A stretch of DNA of 34,840 nt from an uncultured Coriobacteriaceae bacterium (GTDB lineage Bacteria; Actinomycetota; Coriobacteriia; Coriobacteriales; Atopobiaceae), in NCBI GenBank assembly GCA_902798915.1, contig CADBYM010000037.1, positions 1 through 34,840 on the forward strand, given 5' to 3'. The position numbers and the translations under genes are program-made. Below are positions 1 through 8,679 of this stretch, one piece after another (within the stretch, counting starts at the first letter, position 1; each line of letters begins with the position of its first letter). A model generated the notes under the pieces. It made no database searches, had not been told where the DNA came from, and saw only the letters and a list, made by a program, of their open reading frames with translations.

Positions 1-53
1 CCTTGTCCTGGACGGGTCGATTGTTGCCATGACCATTTTGACCCCATCACCCA

Positions 54-536
54 TCAAATGCGCCAATTACTCCTCTTCCTTTTGGCACACGATACTAATA
101 AGCAATGGGGTCTCGCGTCTTTGGCGCGCATCCTGCCGCGCCGGTTCTCCTTGAGCAGCAGGTACAGGTCTGCTAGGGCCTCGCTCGACGTGATGAGGCT
201 AACGGCCAGGACCTCGTCGCCTTCCGGGTCTCCCGGTCTGCAGGCCCTGATGTATTCCCGCGTCGGCACCTTTCCCGCGATACGCACCAGGTGGGCTTCA
301 TCCATGCGCCTGATAGCCATCTGACGGGTAACGAAATACCCGTCGGAGATGGCAACCTCGTACAGGGCGTCCTGGTCGGTCATACGCGACACGGCTTCGG
401 TGCGCACCTTTCCCAGTGGGGCCTCACGCGCTATCTTGGCCAGTTGCGCCTGGTCGGTCACCTTTCGCACGGCGGCGACCGCCTTGTTCTCCTTGCCCTG
501 CTTGTCGGTCATCCATACTGGCCTGAACAGTCCCAT
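54..536 (-). CDS. Short HEAT/LRV-type repeat protein, paralogue of the gene at 19990
   Basis: The 160-aa product opens with MGLFRPVWMT and then shows repeat units of about 25 residues of the form 'VRxxAVxxMTDQ..L..IA', typical of HEAT-like/leucine-rich-variant solenoids used for protein binding. The same opening and repeats occur in the protein at 19990-20910 (MGLFKPAWMS), so the two are paralogues. This copy is about half as long and lacks the C-terminal zinc ribbon. Its last 25 residues (basic, lower GC) do not resemble a repeat and may mark a truncation. An AGGAGG site about six bases upstream supports the ATG at 536. It lies 111 bp downstream of, and co-oriented with, the helicase operon; no terminator was seen between them. 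Function unknown. Confidence 0.7.
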   Translation of the reverse strand: MGLFRPVWMTDKQGKENKAVAAVRKVTDQAQLAKIAREAPLGKVRTEAVSRMTDQDALYEVAISDGYFVTRQMAIRRMDEAHLVRIAGKVPTREYIRACRPGDPEGDEVLAVSLITSSEALADLYLLLKENRRGRMRAKDARPHCLLVSCAKRKRSNWRI

Positions 537-584
537 GGCGCCTCCTATCCTGAAAGGTCCTTGATACTCTCTATCGGCTCTAGC

Positions 585-601
585 AGCACTATATCAGTGC
601 T
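585..601. repeat. Small inverted repeat upstream of the HEAT-repeat gene
   Basis: AGCACT (585-590) and AGTGCT (596-601) are perfect 6-bp arms around a 5-base centre in the 111-bp gap between helicase stop and HEAT-protein start. Neither strand has a following T-tract, so it is not a convincing terminator. It could be an operator for the 536 gene or chance. Confidence 0.3.
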
Positions 602-647
602 CTTCCCATCGCGGCTTGGGCATATTCGTGGCAATCGCATCTCGGAT

Positions 648-3600
648 TCATGCACATCCATCTGCTCCATGCCCCGCCTTAACAAAAGGACATAGATTGA
701 TATACAGAGTATCGAAGTCATCTTTGCTCAACGTGCCGTCCTCGACGCGCTCACGCAAAAGTCGGAGTGTCTCCTCTTGGTCTGGCTGACCAATCACCAT
801 GCGATAGCGATACACCCGCTCAATCAGCGAATCATACTGTGCAACGTCCTTGCTAAACGGATAGAGATACGCGTAGCGTTCGACAGGAACCAATGCATCG
901 CCTTTGGCCACACCCCAGAAAGGGAGCAAGCCGGAATGCGAACCGCCAGACTCGCGACTGAGCTCTCCCTCTTCAGCCGTCTCAAACATCTGCTGCCAAA
1001 TCGGACCCTTACCAAACTCCATATTGCCGTATCGGCTCGCAATGCTCTGGCGTACTGAAAGCCCCTGGTAGCGGTTTACCCTTCCCTCGCGCTGCTCGAG
1101 ATCGATAGGGTTAGAAGGCAAATTCCAATGACATACCTTGCGACAGTAGCGGTGAAAGTCGAGTCCTTCCTGCCCAACCGACGTACTCACTAGCACAAAT
1201 GGCCTAAATGGCGAATTGAACGCCTCCCGAAGATTTGACCGAGAAACTACGGCGTCACTCGTAGACCTCGACTTTGCGTCCATAAAAGCAGCTGCGATGT
1301 TGGTACGCATCCTCATGCTGTCTATGCGTTTCTTCGTTCCCGCAGATGTCGGTATTCGCACGCCATGCACCGCTTCGACGTTACGAAAATCTGGTTCATC
1401 TTCTTGACCGACCATTGATTTGTGGATTCGCAGGACAGTCTCGAAACCGTCGAGACTCACTCCAACAGGTCGCTGGAGATATGCGTACTCGTCGAGCACT
1501 GCCTGCAGGTTACCCTCGCAAGAATAGTCAAGCAAGCTCTTCCAATGAGACGAAGCCTCGTCCTTATGCTCCATTGCCGCTGCAACGGTAAGTGTCGCCG
1601 ACGAGGTATTCATGCGCTTGACGAACGCGTGACCAAGCTGGAATGCCACCCACGCCGGAACGCGTTCTGCATAAGCGCCGTAGGTTCTGAGCGCGCAAAC
1701 CGCAGGCGACGCAATTGCTGCATCCACTAACATGTCCACCAAGTCCACAGGGAAACGACCAGCCTCACGTGGACTCCAATCATTAGCCTCCTCGGCAATC
1801 TGCCTCAGCACTGCCGCTTCACTCTTATAGCGGCTGTCGAGACGAAGTCCGCGCCCTGCCTCCTCCCCCAGAAGCTCCTCCATCACGTCAAATCCAGCGA
1901 GGCTGTCCAAGCGCAACGCCGCCATAACGTACCAGTCCACAGAAGCCCGTCGACCATCGATTCCCTTTGGAAGCTTTTCTACCCCAAGTGCTTCTGGCAG
2001 GACATCGGCAATCCGTCTACGCAGGGTGCGCCGCAACTCCGCGAGCGTGATTTCGGAAGAAGCGAGTTCACAAACATCAATCAGGCCGGCAAGATAGCGT
2101 GAGGGATACACAAGCAAAAAGGCATTCCTCTGCTCTCGGTCGAAGCGTATGCGCCGGTATGGGAGCGCTTGAGAGTCGCTAGCCTCATCGCCACGGTCTT
2201 CTTCGTCCTTAAAGTATCGATACTCCTTACCGGTAGCTCGTCTCAGCTTAAGCACGTTACGCCGTTCGTATTCGTAAGAAAGCAAGCACGAGAGTGACGG
2301 GGGAACCATCGCCCAAGACGAAAAGAGAATCATCTTGGAGAACCCTTGTGTATTCGAATAAGGAGAGACGGCACTTGGCCGATAATACGGTCTGCTCGCA
2401 GGAACCCAAAGGAGGCGCTCAGCATGCACGCTCTCCTCTCCCGCAATGTCGCTCAGTAAGGCTTGGTAACGCGCGTTATGAACTCGCAAACGCTCGTAAT
2501 AAGTAACGTCCCACTTGCGCAGCCAGAGTAGCCCTCCGTCTGCTCGCTTGTTAGCACTTACGAGGCCTGGCCGCTTAGCCGTACGCGTCTCAAGCTCACG
2601 AAACAGCTTGTATCCCGACATAAAGGACAGCGGATACGGACAAGACTTGATGAAGTCGGCACTCATCAATCCCCGTCTAATGCCCGCTTCTCTCATAAGA
2701 CTGCGCATCCTAACGAATGCTTTTATGTCCTCAGGAGATACATGGACTTGTGTCACGTGAGTCGAATTGTCAACGATGGGACCGAGTTCACCCGTAGACT
2801 GCCTCTCTGTTCGAGCGATATAACTACGAGCAAGAGTCTCCGCTTCATTCTTTAAAGGCCGTATTGTCACGACATCGCATGAGCCCGATCCCAGGCTCCT
2901 AAGCGAAAGCGTGTAGTCACCCCATATCTTGCGGAACTTCTCTCCCGCTTCAGCACTTCCCTCGCCGAGAAAGTCCATAACCTCAAGAAACTCGTGATAA
3001 GAATCGCCGAATCCTCCAGAGTCAAGCTCCGCATCTGTAGAGTACATTCGGAACGGCGTAGCCGATAGCAAAAGAACGCGCGTTTCCCCACCAAGAAAAC
3101 GCTTAGCAAGCATGGAGGTCTCTGTGTCGTCCTCAGAGATAAGGTTATGGAATCGTTGGAATTCATCCATGATGACGAAGTCGGGACACAGCATGTCCAC
3201 GCATACTTTGGCAAAGGCACGACGCAAGTCATTGATGGCCCTACGCTCGTATCGTCTGTTACAATCCCCCGAATCAAGGTAGTCGCACAGCGATGTGAGA
3301 GTAATGCCGTCAGATTCCTCGAGCTCTCCATCCACACGTCCTAGTACGTCATATGGATAGCCGGCACGTTCTTTACGTTCCGGATCACCCGCGCGGGCAA
3401 GTCTCACATCCTCGGCGGCTCGCCAGCACCACCAATTCCAACTACCGGGGCTAGAGCCACGCCTCTTATCCCACATGAAGCAAGACAGGCGCTCGTATCT
3501 ACCTGATTTTTTGCCAAAACGATTGTCATACGCGAGGACTGCTAAGATGAGCGCACGCTCATGCATCGTTCCGGCACCTGAGTTAATCGAGAATGACGTC

Positions 3601-4028
3601 CCAGGAGTGAGCGGAGTTATCTGGATGTAACGCGCCTTAAGCTCATCATCCCCGCGTTCCCGTGCAATCTTGAGATGCTGCATCGAGAGGCGCGATGAGT
3701 CCGCAGAAGCAAGCTGTACCTCACCATCGATTGCAAGCTTTGATATGTTTTGAGCGGCTATCGAAGCGTTTGAACATACGTAGGCCACCTTGACCAGATC
3801 GTCACCCTCAGACTCACGCAGTCGCGCCATCTTCGATATCACGCCGCGTGCAATTAGAGTCTTACCAAGACCCACCTCATCCGCCACGAGCACGCGACGT
3901 TGTCCGTTTGCATAGAGGCCAGAGATGTGTTCGACCGTCGCACGTTGGAACGGTGTGAGTCCGTTCATCACGTCACATTCAATAGATGCCAGCCTATCAC
4001 GCACACTCGGTTCATGCGACACCTTCAT
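648..4028 (-). CDS. Large SF2 (SNF2-like) DEAD/DEAH helicase, third gene of putative defence operon
   Basis: The 1126-aa protein has SF2 helicase motifs in order: motif I VADEVGLGKT (about 48-57), motif II as DEFQ (288-291), motif III SAT (322-324), motif V STSVGQEGLDFH (948-959) and motif VI QREGRVNR (979-986). The large spacers between motifs I and II and between III and V indicate family-specific insertions. Motif I with 'DEVGLGKT' and the QxxGRxxR arginine finger resemble SNF2-like translocases of restriction and defence loci. Its ATG overlaps the stop of the PLD gene by four bases (ATGA), so translation is probably coupled. Likely role: nucleic-acid translocase or unwinding motor acting with the PLD protein. 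Base composition is lower in GC than most of the window (a 60-base sample at 2221 has 29 G/C), hinting at transfer. The helicase assignment is secure; the biological role is inferred. Confidence 0.9.
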   Translation of the reverse strand: MKVSHEPSVRDRLASIECDVMNGLTPFQRATVEHISGLYANGQRRVLVADEVGLGKTLIARGVISKMARLRESEGDDLVKVAYVCSNASIAAQNISKLAIDGEVQLASADSSRLSMQHLKIARERGDDELKARYIQITPLTPGTSFSINSGAGTMHERALILAVLAYDNRFGKKSGRYERLSCFMWDKRRGSSPGSWNWWCWRAAEDVRLARAGDPERKERAGYPYDVLGRVDGELEESDGITLTSLCDYLDSGDCNRRYERRAINDLRRAFAKVCVDMLCPDFVIMDEFQRFHNLISEDDTETSMLAKRFLGGETRVLLLSATPFRMYSTDAELDSGGFGDSYHEFLEVMDFLGEGSAEAGEKFRKIWGDYTLSLRSLGSGSCDVVTIRPLKNEAETLARSYIARTERQSTGELGPIVDNSTHVTQVHVSPEDIKAFVRMRSLMREAGIRRGLMSADFIKSCPYPLSFMSGYKLFRELETRTAKRPGLVSANKRADGGLLWLRKWDVTYYERLRVHNARYQALLSDIAGEESVHAERLLWVPASRPYYRPSAVSPYSNTQGFSKMILFSSWAMVPPSLSCLLSYEYERRNVLKLRRATGKEYRYFKDEEDRGDEASDSQALPYRRIRFDREQRNAFLLVYPSRYLAGLIDVCELASSEITLAELRRTLRRRIADVLPEALGVEKLPKGIDGRRASVDWYVMAALRLDSLAGFDVMEELLGEEAGRGLRLDSRYKSEAAVLRQIAEEANDWSPREAGRFPVDLVDMLVDAAIASPAVCALRTYGAYAERVPAWVAFQLGHAFVKRMNTSSATLTVAAAMEHKDEASSHWKSLLDYSCEGNLQAVLDEYAYLQRPVGVSLDGFETVLRIHKSMVGQEDEPDFRNVEAVHGVRIPTSAGTKKRIDSMRMRTNIAAAFMDAKSRSTSDAVVSRSNLREAFNSPFRPFVLVSTSVGQEGLDFHRYCRKVCHWNLPSNPIDLEQREGRVNRYQGLSVRQSIASRYGNMEFGKGPIWQQMFETAEEGELSRESGGSHSGLLPFWGVAKGDALVPVERYAYLYPFSKDVAQYDSLIERVYRYRMVIGQPDQEETLRLLRERVEDGTLSKDDFDTLYINLCPFVKAGHGADGCA

Positions 4029-5941
4029 TTCACCGCCTTCGTAAACGTCTCTACCAGGCGGCGTAAGGCATCGAGCTCATCATGTCTAACATCATTGGGT
4101 ATGAGATCCATTAGCTGCGATGCCTGACGAAACACTTCGGGATTTGCGTCCGCCATATCGAGTAGTCGCTCATACAGCCCCGCCGGAACGGGCAGTCTGC
4201 CATTCGTGGATGAGGTTATATTATTACGCCCCTCATCATTGATTGCGTACGCCGCTTCCGGCAAATCGAAGGCATGCGCAAGATACTGCGATAGCTCACC
4301 ATTGCTATGGGAGAGGATTTCACCGAGAACTCTGCTACTTCTGCTCTCCAACGAGAGCTCTGAGTCATCAAACCGATCATGCGGGCAAACTGTTACACAT
4401 TCCCTAGATTTGCCGTCACCTCTCATACCACAAATGACGAAGAAAGCAGAGACCTGCTCTGCGTGCAGGCCTTCAAAAGCAAGCTCCTGTGCAGTAATCC
4501 TAGTCCCCGTGCCTATTTGCACGCAATCTGTCGCAAGCAGCGGCCTTAGCTTAAGTGAGATGTCGGCACAAGCTTTGGTTATAGAGGCCACGTTAATTAT
4601 CACGTCAATCGCTGCGTCGTTTTCGTCACCACTCACCTTCACCGCTTTGAAGCTTATCAGTCGTGATGCGATACGGAAGGCACGCCTGAACTCCTGGTCC
4701 TCTTTGACCTCTAAGTCCAACGACTCTGGTGGATCATACGGAACGAATGGTGGACGCTCCTTGCCTCCATCGCCTATGAGTGGCTTCAGCATCTGCCGGA
4801 AAGTGAGGTGATTGCGACGTACCGAAAGTGCAATAAGAGCTTCCACGTTATTGATAGTTCCATTGCGCGAAGCGTTGAGCGAGCCTATCCATAGCCTCCG
4901 CCGGTCACTCATGTCTTGGGAGAAGTATAACTTCGCGTGCAGGTTCGAGTAGGCAGATGCATCCACGCCATCCTCGCCCTCGAGTTCGACATCTGCAAGA
5001 GATGACGCTGGGCAGAAGCACTCGTAGGAAGCGCGCATGTCACTCGAGAGTTCCGCAAGGGAGTCCTCCCTACTCAGCAATACATACTTACCCGAGGCGC
5101 CGCTCCTGTGTCTAGCCATTACAGAAAGAGGCGCATCGCTGCCTTCGCTTAGGAACGGAGAGACTACGAGCATGCTACGCCAGCGCCAAGTCAGCAAATC
5201 GCACTTGCGGGCATCTAGCAGACTACTCACGTTATCGCCTTGAGGCCCGAAGGGAAAGAAGTCCGCAGACTCAAAGTTCCTGTCGTTAACCTCAAACCGT
5301 GCCTCACGGATCCTTTCTGCAAGCAGCCGCACTCGCGTTGTGTGCGAGCCTCGCCTACGAGGGTCATCTCTGTCCGTCGAAGTCTGTGCATCACCGTCCG
5401 CAAGGAATTCGAGGAACTGTGCCACATGCTCCGAGCAGGCGTCGCCCTTGCCGGAGTGGCCGTCCATGGAGACTACGACATCCCAAGAGGTATCAAACGA
5501 CAGGTTTCTGCTCATCACCAGCAATCGATACAGCGAATCGCCCTTACTGCGTGTGGAATACTCCACGACCCATACCTTTGGATGAAACGACGAAAAAGCG
5601 TCTTTACGCCTCCAGTTCACGGCAACCTGATGGACCATTCCCTCAAGCAACATAAGAAGCCCAGTCGTTCGAGAGTTTGAGGACACATCGACCCGCATAC
5701 TCCCTTTGTCGCAGTACATAACGAGCTTTCCTCGCAACCGATTTAAGGCTGCAAAGAGGCTAACGGGGTTCACGGAATCAAGAGTCTCGGGCTCAAATCC
5801 AAGACCAAGCGGAATGCAAATGCCAAGAAGAGCACGAAGGTCTAATGAGTACGTCGTTCCAACCGCGAAAGAGAGCTCGTAGCCTTCGGGTGGCTTGAGC
5901 GCGTCGGCAAAGCTGACACGTCCTTCATCCATCTCAAGCAT
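4025..5941 (-). CDS. Phospholipase D-like (HKD) domain protein, second gene of putative defence operon
   Basis: Counting from the ATG at 5941 (638 aa), a clear second HKD half-site is present: H335-A-K337 followed by G353-S354-x-N356. A degenerate first half-site has HPK at 120-122 and SRN at 144-146. PLD-fold enzymes pair two such half-sites; in defence loci they usually act as metal-independent nucleases. An upstream TTG at 5962 would give 645 aa, but the ATG at 5941 overlaps the previous stop as ATGCTTGA and is preferred; ATG at 5932 is also possible. The C-terminal roughly 250 residues are unrecognised. The gene lies between the DUF6361-like and helicase genes with overlaps on both sides, which indicates one polycistronic unit. 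Nuclease activity is an inference. Confidence 0.85.
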   Translation of the reverse strand: MLEMDEGRVSFADALKPPEGYELSFAVGTTYSLDLRALLGICIPLGLGFEPETLDSVNPVSLFAALNRLRGKLVMYCDKGSMRVDVSSNSRTTGLLMLLEGMVHQVAVNWRRKDAFSSFHPKVWVVEYSTRSKGDSLYRLLVMSRNLSFDTSWDVVVSMDGHSGKGDACSEHVAQFLEFLADGDAQTSTDRDDPRRRGSHTTRVRLLAERIREARFEVNDRNFESADFFPFGPQGDNVSSLLDARKCDLLTWRWRSMLVVSPFLSEGSDAPLSVMARHRSGASGKYVLLSREDSLAELSSDMRASYECFCPASSLADVELEGEDGVDASAYSNLHAKLYFSQDMSDRRRLWIGSLNASRNGTINNVEALIALSVRRNHLTFRQMLKPLIGDGGKERPPFVPYDPPESLDLEVKEDQEFRRAFRIASRLISFKAVKVSGDENDAAIDVIINVASITKACADISLKLRPLLATDCVQIGTGTRITAQELAFEGLHAEQVSAFFVICGMRGDGKSRECVTVCPHDRFDDSELSLESRSSRVLGEILSHSNGELSQYLAHAFDLPEAAYAINDEGRNNITSSTNGRLPVPAGLYERLLDMADANPEVFRQASQLMDLIPNDVRHDELDALRRLVETFTKAVK

Positions 5942-7223
5942 CACAGCCACCCGCTTCTTCAATCTCGCGAACTATATTCATCGCATTGGCGAAGCGATAC
6001 GGAAGTCTGTGACCGCCGCGCCATGCGTAGTTGCCAGCATTCTTTGCGCCAATCTTTCGCCTTGTGCCTTTGATATCTGCCTCTCGACGCCTAACCCGCT
6101 CTTTGAGCCCGTCAAGATCGTTGGCATCCATACACGCAGCAGAACGCAAAAGGAAGCGTCTGAGCACCTGAAACCCGGGATGCGAAGTAAGCCTGAGCTC
6201 CTCGGCAACGCCTGCGAGGTCAACACCATGGGCAACGCTGGACGCACGTGGCGCAAACCCAGCCCATTCTTCTGTACCAGATTCTTCTAGCCCACTAAGC
6301 TGCATGTTGTATGCGATGCGACAGCCCAGCACAAGCTCGCTGAACCCGTCGGCGTGAGCGCAAGTTTTTCCAATCACCGGCGAGAGGTTTTGTATGCGCG
6401 CCAACCCGTGCGAGAGGAACTCGTGAAACGAGGAATCGCCACGTGTCCCGCCCTCGCCGTAAGCGGTCGCAAGTGCGATGCTTCGAAGCTCATCATCGGA
6501 GAGTATGAGCGCGTAGAGGGAATCTGGATGTGACGCCACTATCTTCTCTCTAAGAAAAGCAGCCTCCTCTTGCGTGAGCGCAACAGAAGCCTTGGAGTTC
6601 CACTGACTCCACTCCTCGCGCCATTTCTTGTATGATCCCCTCGGTAAGTTCCACATACTGCTGAACGCTTGCCGATCATCCGAAAGACCATCATCGTTCT
6701 CCCCTTGTTTTGAAGTACTACGATACTGTCGATCGCGCGTCCGTGCATCCGCCAGATAAGCAAACATAGCTTGGTAACTATCTGGTGCACCTTGCCTCAT
6801 GAAACCGAGTGTACGAAGTGAAGCCCAGTAGATCTCACCGGGGCCTCTCGTGACCCATTTACCACTTGAGAGGGCAACTCTACCAATGACGCCTTCGTCC
6901 GAGTTACCGCGCGCCCTTTCGCAGTTCCTTAGTCCAATGGCACAGCTGCGCTCCAACCCACGAAATTGTTCGCGTAGAGCTCTCGGGTCTTGGCGAGAAC
7001 CGTCATGTCCTTCCTCAAGGAATCGAGAAAGGTAAGGGACGAGAAAGAAGTAGCGTGCCTTGGTAAGAAGCGTTGAAGTGCCGGGAAAAAGCTTGTCGGC
7101 CATCGCATCGCGTACAATGCCAACACCCAACTCGTCAACTGATCCTGGTTCGGATAGCGAACTCAGCACGGTAAGTGTCCGGTTGCGTTCCTCGGGTGAG
7201 AAGTCTATCCATCCTACCTGCAT
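5934..7223 (-). CDS. DUF6361-like protein, first gene of putative defence operon
   Basis: The 429-aa protein starts MQVGWIDFS and continues with a 'DAMADKLFPGTSTLLTKARY' segment, both of which I associate with the uncharacterised DUF6361 family. No catalytic motif was recognised. An AGAGGG site six bases upstream supports the ATG at 7223. It is the first gene of the operon; its stop overlaps the start of the PLD gene by eight bases. About 250 bp of relatively AT-rich DNA lies upstream and should hold the promoter, though no clean -35/-10 pair was identified. Association with a PLD protein and an SF2 helicase suggests a sensor or specificity role, but this is inference from context only. Confidence 0.7.
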   Translation of the reverse strand: MQVGWIDFSPEERNRTLTVLSSLSEPGSVDELGVGIVRDAMADKLFPGTSTLLTKARYFFLVPYLSRFLEEGHDGSRQDPRALREQFRGLERSCAIGLRNCERARGNSDEGVIGRVALSSGKWVTRGPGEIYWASLRTLGFMRQGAPDSYQAMFAYLADARTRDRQYRSTSKQGENDDGLSDDRQAFSSMWNLPRGSYKKWREEWSQWNSKASVALTQEEAAFLREKIVASHPDSLYALILSDDELRSIALATAYGEGGTRGDSSFHEFLSHGLARIQNLSPVIGKTCAHADGFSELVLGCRIAYNMQLSGLEESGTEEWAGFAPRASSVAHGVDLAGVAEELRLTSHPGFQVLRRFLLRSAACMDANDLDGLKERVRRREADIKGTRRKIGAKNAGNYAWRGGHRLPYRFANAMNIVREIEEAGGCDA

Positions 7224-7475
7224 GGTTATCCCTCTAACATGATTCCAGCGACATGCTTCAGGTTTACATTATTAAGGGTATCAGGTTCTATGCAATAGTC
7301 TTCAGCCCGTGGCTGATTGCTCGCTATATATAGTACGAATAACAAGTAGGTTCGCAGCAACGTGGTTCCGCTCATAAATACGCCACTCTTTGCGCTTCGC
7401 GAGCAAGCCCCGTACTCGCGGAATCGATTTTGCAAAATGGGCTCAACACTATGTCGCGTTTTGCTGCGCGTGGCC
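7224..7475 (-). promoter_or_regulatory. Leader/promoter region of the helicase-PLD-DUF6361 operon
   Basis: This 252-bp stretch contains no convincing gene. It is AT-rich near 7265-7345 (including TATATATAG on one strand) and carries a small inverted repeat, TCAGCC (7302-7307) and GGCTGA (7311-7316), with further GCAA/TTGC pairing outside a bulge. It must carry the promoter of the minus-strand operon, but I could not select a confident hexamer pair. Confidence 0.35.
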
Positions 7476-8153
7476 CTACGTTGTGTCGTGCGCTGCGTCA
7501 TGGCGCTGTGCCAACTCCCATCCCTCCAACCGGTGCTGCGCCATGAACGCGTCGACCCATGAGCTCCTTCGTGCAAGAGTCCAGGACGAGTGCGATGCGG
7601 GTGCGGTCGAGATGGGGCCACATACGCACAATCGCGTCGGCGTCCTTTTGCTTCTTGCGCCCCCGCTCGTGGTTCACCGCCATCTTGTGGACCGCATACG
7701 CTTCGGGGATTGGCACGCGCACCCGAAGCCCCTCCAGTTCCACCTCGATGGTGAAGCGAGCGAGTATATCTAGGTGGCGCAGCGACTGGGCGACGACGCC
7801 GAGGTTCGTCCTGAGTGAGCTCTCGAGACCGGCGCCGACCTTGCCTATGAGGAACTCGATCTCGAGGCCGCCCAGGGAGCAAATCTTGGTCACGCCCGTG
7901 ATGCGGTCGCTCTCCACAGGTAGCCGCGCTCACGTGCCACGGCGGTTAGGTGCGCCTCAGGGACCGGCCTTCGCATGTTGCGAATCAGCAGGTCGATGTC
8001 CAGCGTCCTGATGTTCGGACGGAACCCCTCCATCCGGGCGGCGCGCCACCAAGCGTACTCAGCCCACGACCCTATGAGCACGACGTGCTCAAGGCATCCC
8101 GCCTCGTCCAGGATGCGAAGGAACCTTGTGAGCTCGTCCGCCTGGCTACTCAT
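7476..8153 (-). pseudogene. Frameshifted nucleotidyltransferase (GSU2403-like / AbiEii-type fold)
   Basis: Three reading frames join into one protein. Frame 1 runs from ATG 8153 (MSSQADELTRFL...) through the nucleotidyltransferase signature GSW with a following DIDLLI (Asp-x-Asp). Near 7915 a base is missing ('CTGTGG' where CTNGTGG is expected) and the sequence continues as VESDRITGVTKI...EIEFLIGK. Near 7560 a second shift continues as WVDAFMAQHRLEGWELA to a TAG at 7476. The second shift is supported by third-position GC: the WVDAF frame is GC-ending and the alternative is not. The intact family adds nucleotides to RNA or protein and often acts as a toxin. It overlaps the upstream small gene by ATGAGTAG. 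Two shifts suggest a dead gene, although sequencing error is possible for either. Confidence 0.75.
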
Positions 8154-8457
8154 GTGCCGGCCTCCCTCCGAGCGCCCGCTCGATCTGACGGCGCGTGCGC
8201 TCCTGCGCCTTGAGCGCGGCGGTAACCTCCCTGCGCCTCTCGACGAGGGCAATGACGCGCTCCGCATCCTCGCGCCGCACGTATTCGCTCCTGACGTGGT
8301 CGCCGTCCCGCCGCTGCAGGTAGTAGTACGTGCGCCCGCGGATTGTGCGCTCCCTGACGTATCCCCTCGGGAGCGTCGCTAGCTCTCCCTCCAGGGCGCG
8401 CGTCATGCGCAGAGAACGCTCGTACTCCTCAGCCAGCACCTCTTCCAGGACGCTCAT
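8146..8457 (-). CDS. Small YYYLQ-type protein, likely partner (antitoxin-like) of the nucleotidyltransferase
   Basis: The 103-aa basic, charged protein contains 'LPRGYVRERTIRGRTYYYLQ' and a C-terminal helix rich in Arg/Glu that could form a coiled coil. I have seen this short beta-rich 'YYYLQ' pattern in small proteins beside GSU2403-type nucleotidyltransferases, but I cannot name a characterised function. Its stop overlaps the start of the nucleotidyltransferase by eight bases, so the two were translated as a coupled pair. A promoter with an overlapping palindrome sits just upstream. This is the architecture of an autoregulated toxin-antitoxin module, with this gene in the antitoxin/regulator position. 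If so it now guards a broken toxin. Confidence 0.65.
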   Translation of the reverse strand: MSVLEEVLAEEYERSLRMTRALEGELATLPRGYVRERTIRGRTYYYLQRRDGDHVRSEYVRREDAERVIALVERRREVTAALKAQERTRRQIERALGGRPAHE

Positions 8458-8471
8458 GCAATCGCCTCGAA

Positions 8472-8511
8472 TTACCCTACAATTCTACTGATACTCATTA
8501 TTGTAGGGTAA
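8472..8511 (-). promoter_or_regulatory. Perfect 12-bp inverted repeat (operator) over the small-protein promoter
   Basis: Arms TTACCCTACAAT (8472-8483) and ATTGTAGGGTAA (8500-8511) are perfectly complementary with a 16-base centre. The repeat lies 15 bp upstream of the start codon at 8457, and its upstream arm contains the candidate -10 box. This position fits a repressor operator, probably autoregulatory. Confidence 0.6.
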
Positions 8512-8528
8512 CACGGGGACAGGCTCAA
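8500..8528 (-). promoter_or_regulatory. Predicted sigma-70-type promoter of the small protein/nucleotidyltransferase pair
   Basis: On the minus strand, TTGAGC (8528-8523) is followed after exactly 17 bp by TACAAT (8505-8500). Transcription would start near 8493, about 36 bases before the ATG at 8457. The -10 lies inside one arm of the 12-bp inverted repeat. Confidence 0.5.
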
Positions 8529-8679
8529 GGACGTGAGGCCAGATGCCAAGTCCCGCGTACGCCCACACTTCGCCCTGTCGGTGCAGCACCGCCCCGTTCG
8601 TCTCACACTGCACACAATCAGCGCACATGTGGCTTCAGGCTTCACCACGTGGGCACGCGTCAGCAGAGCGCACTGACAC

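Noticed and set aside
1..53. Start of a minus-strand gene (MVMATIDPSRTR) at the left edge
   Set aside because: Only about a dozen codons are visible and there is no convincing RBS.
648..7223. DISARM or Druantia system
   Set aside because: No DrmB/DUF1998 protein, methyltransferase or Druantia-type components were found next to the helicase and PLD genes.
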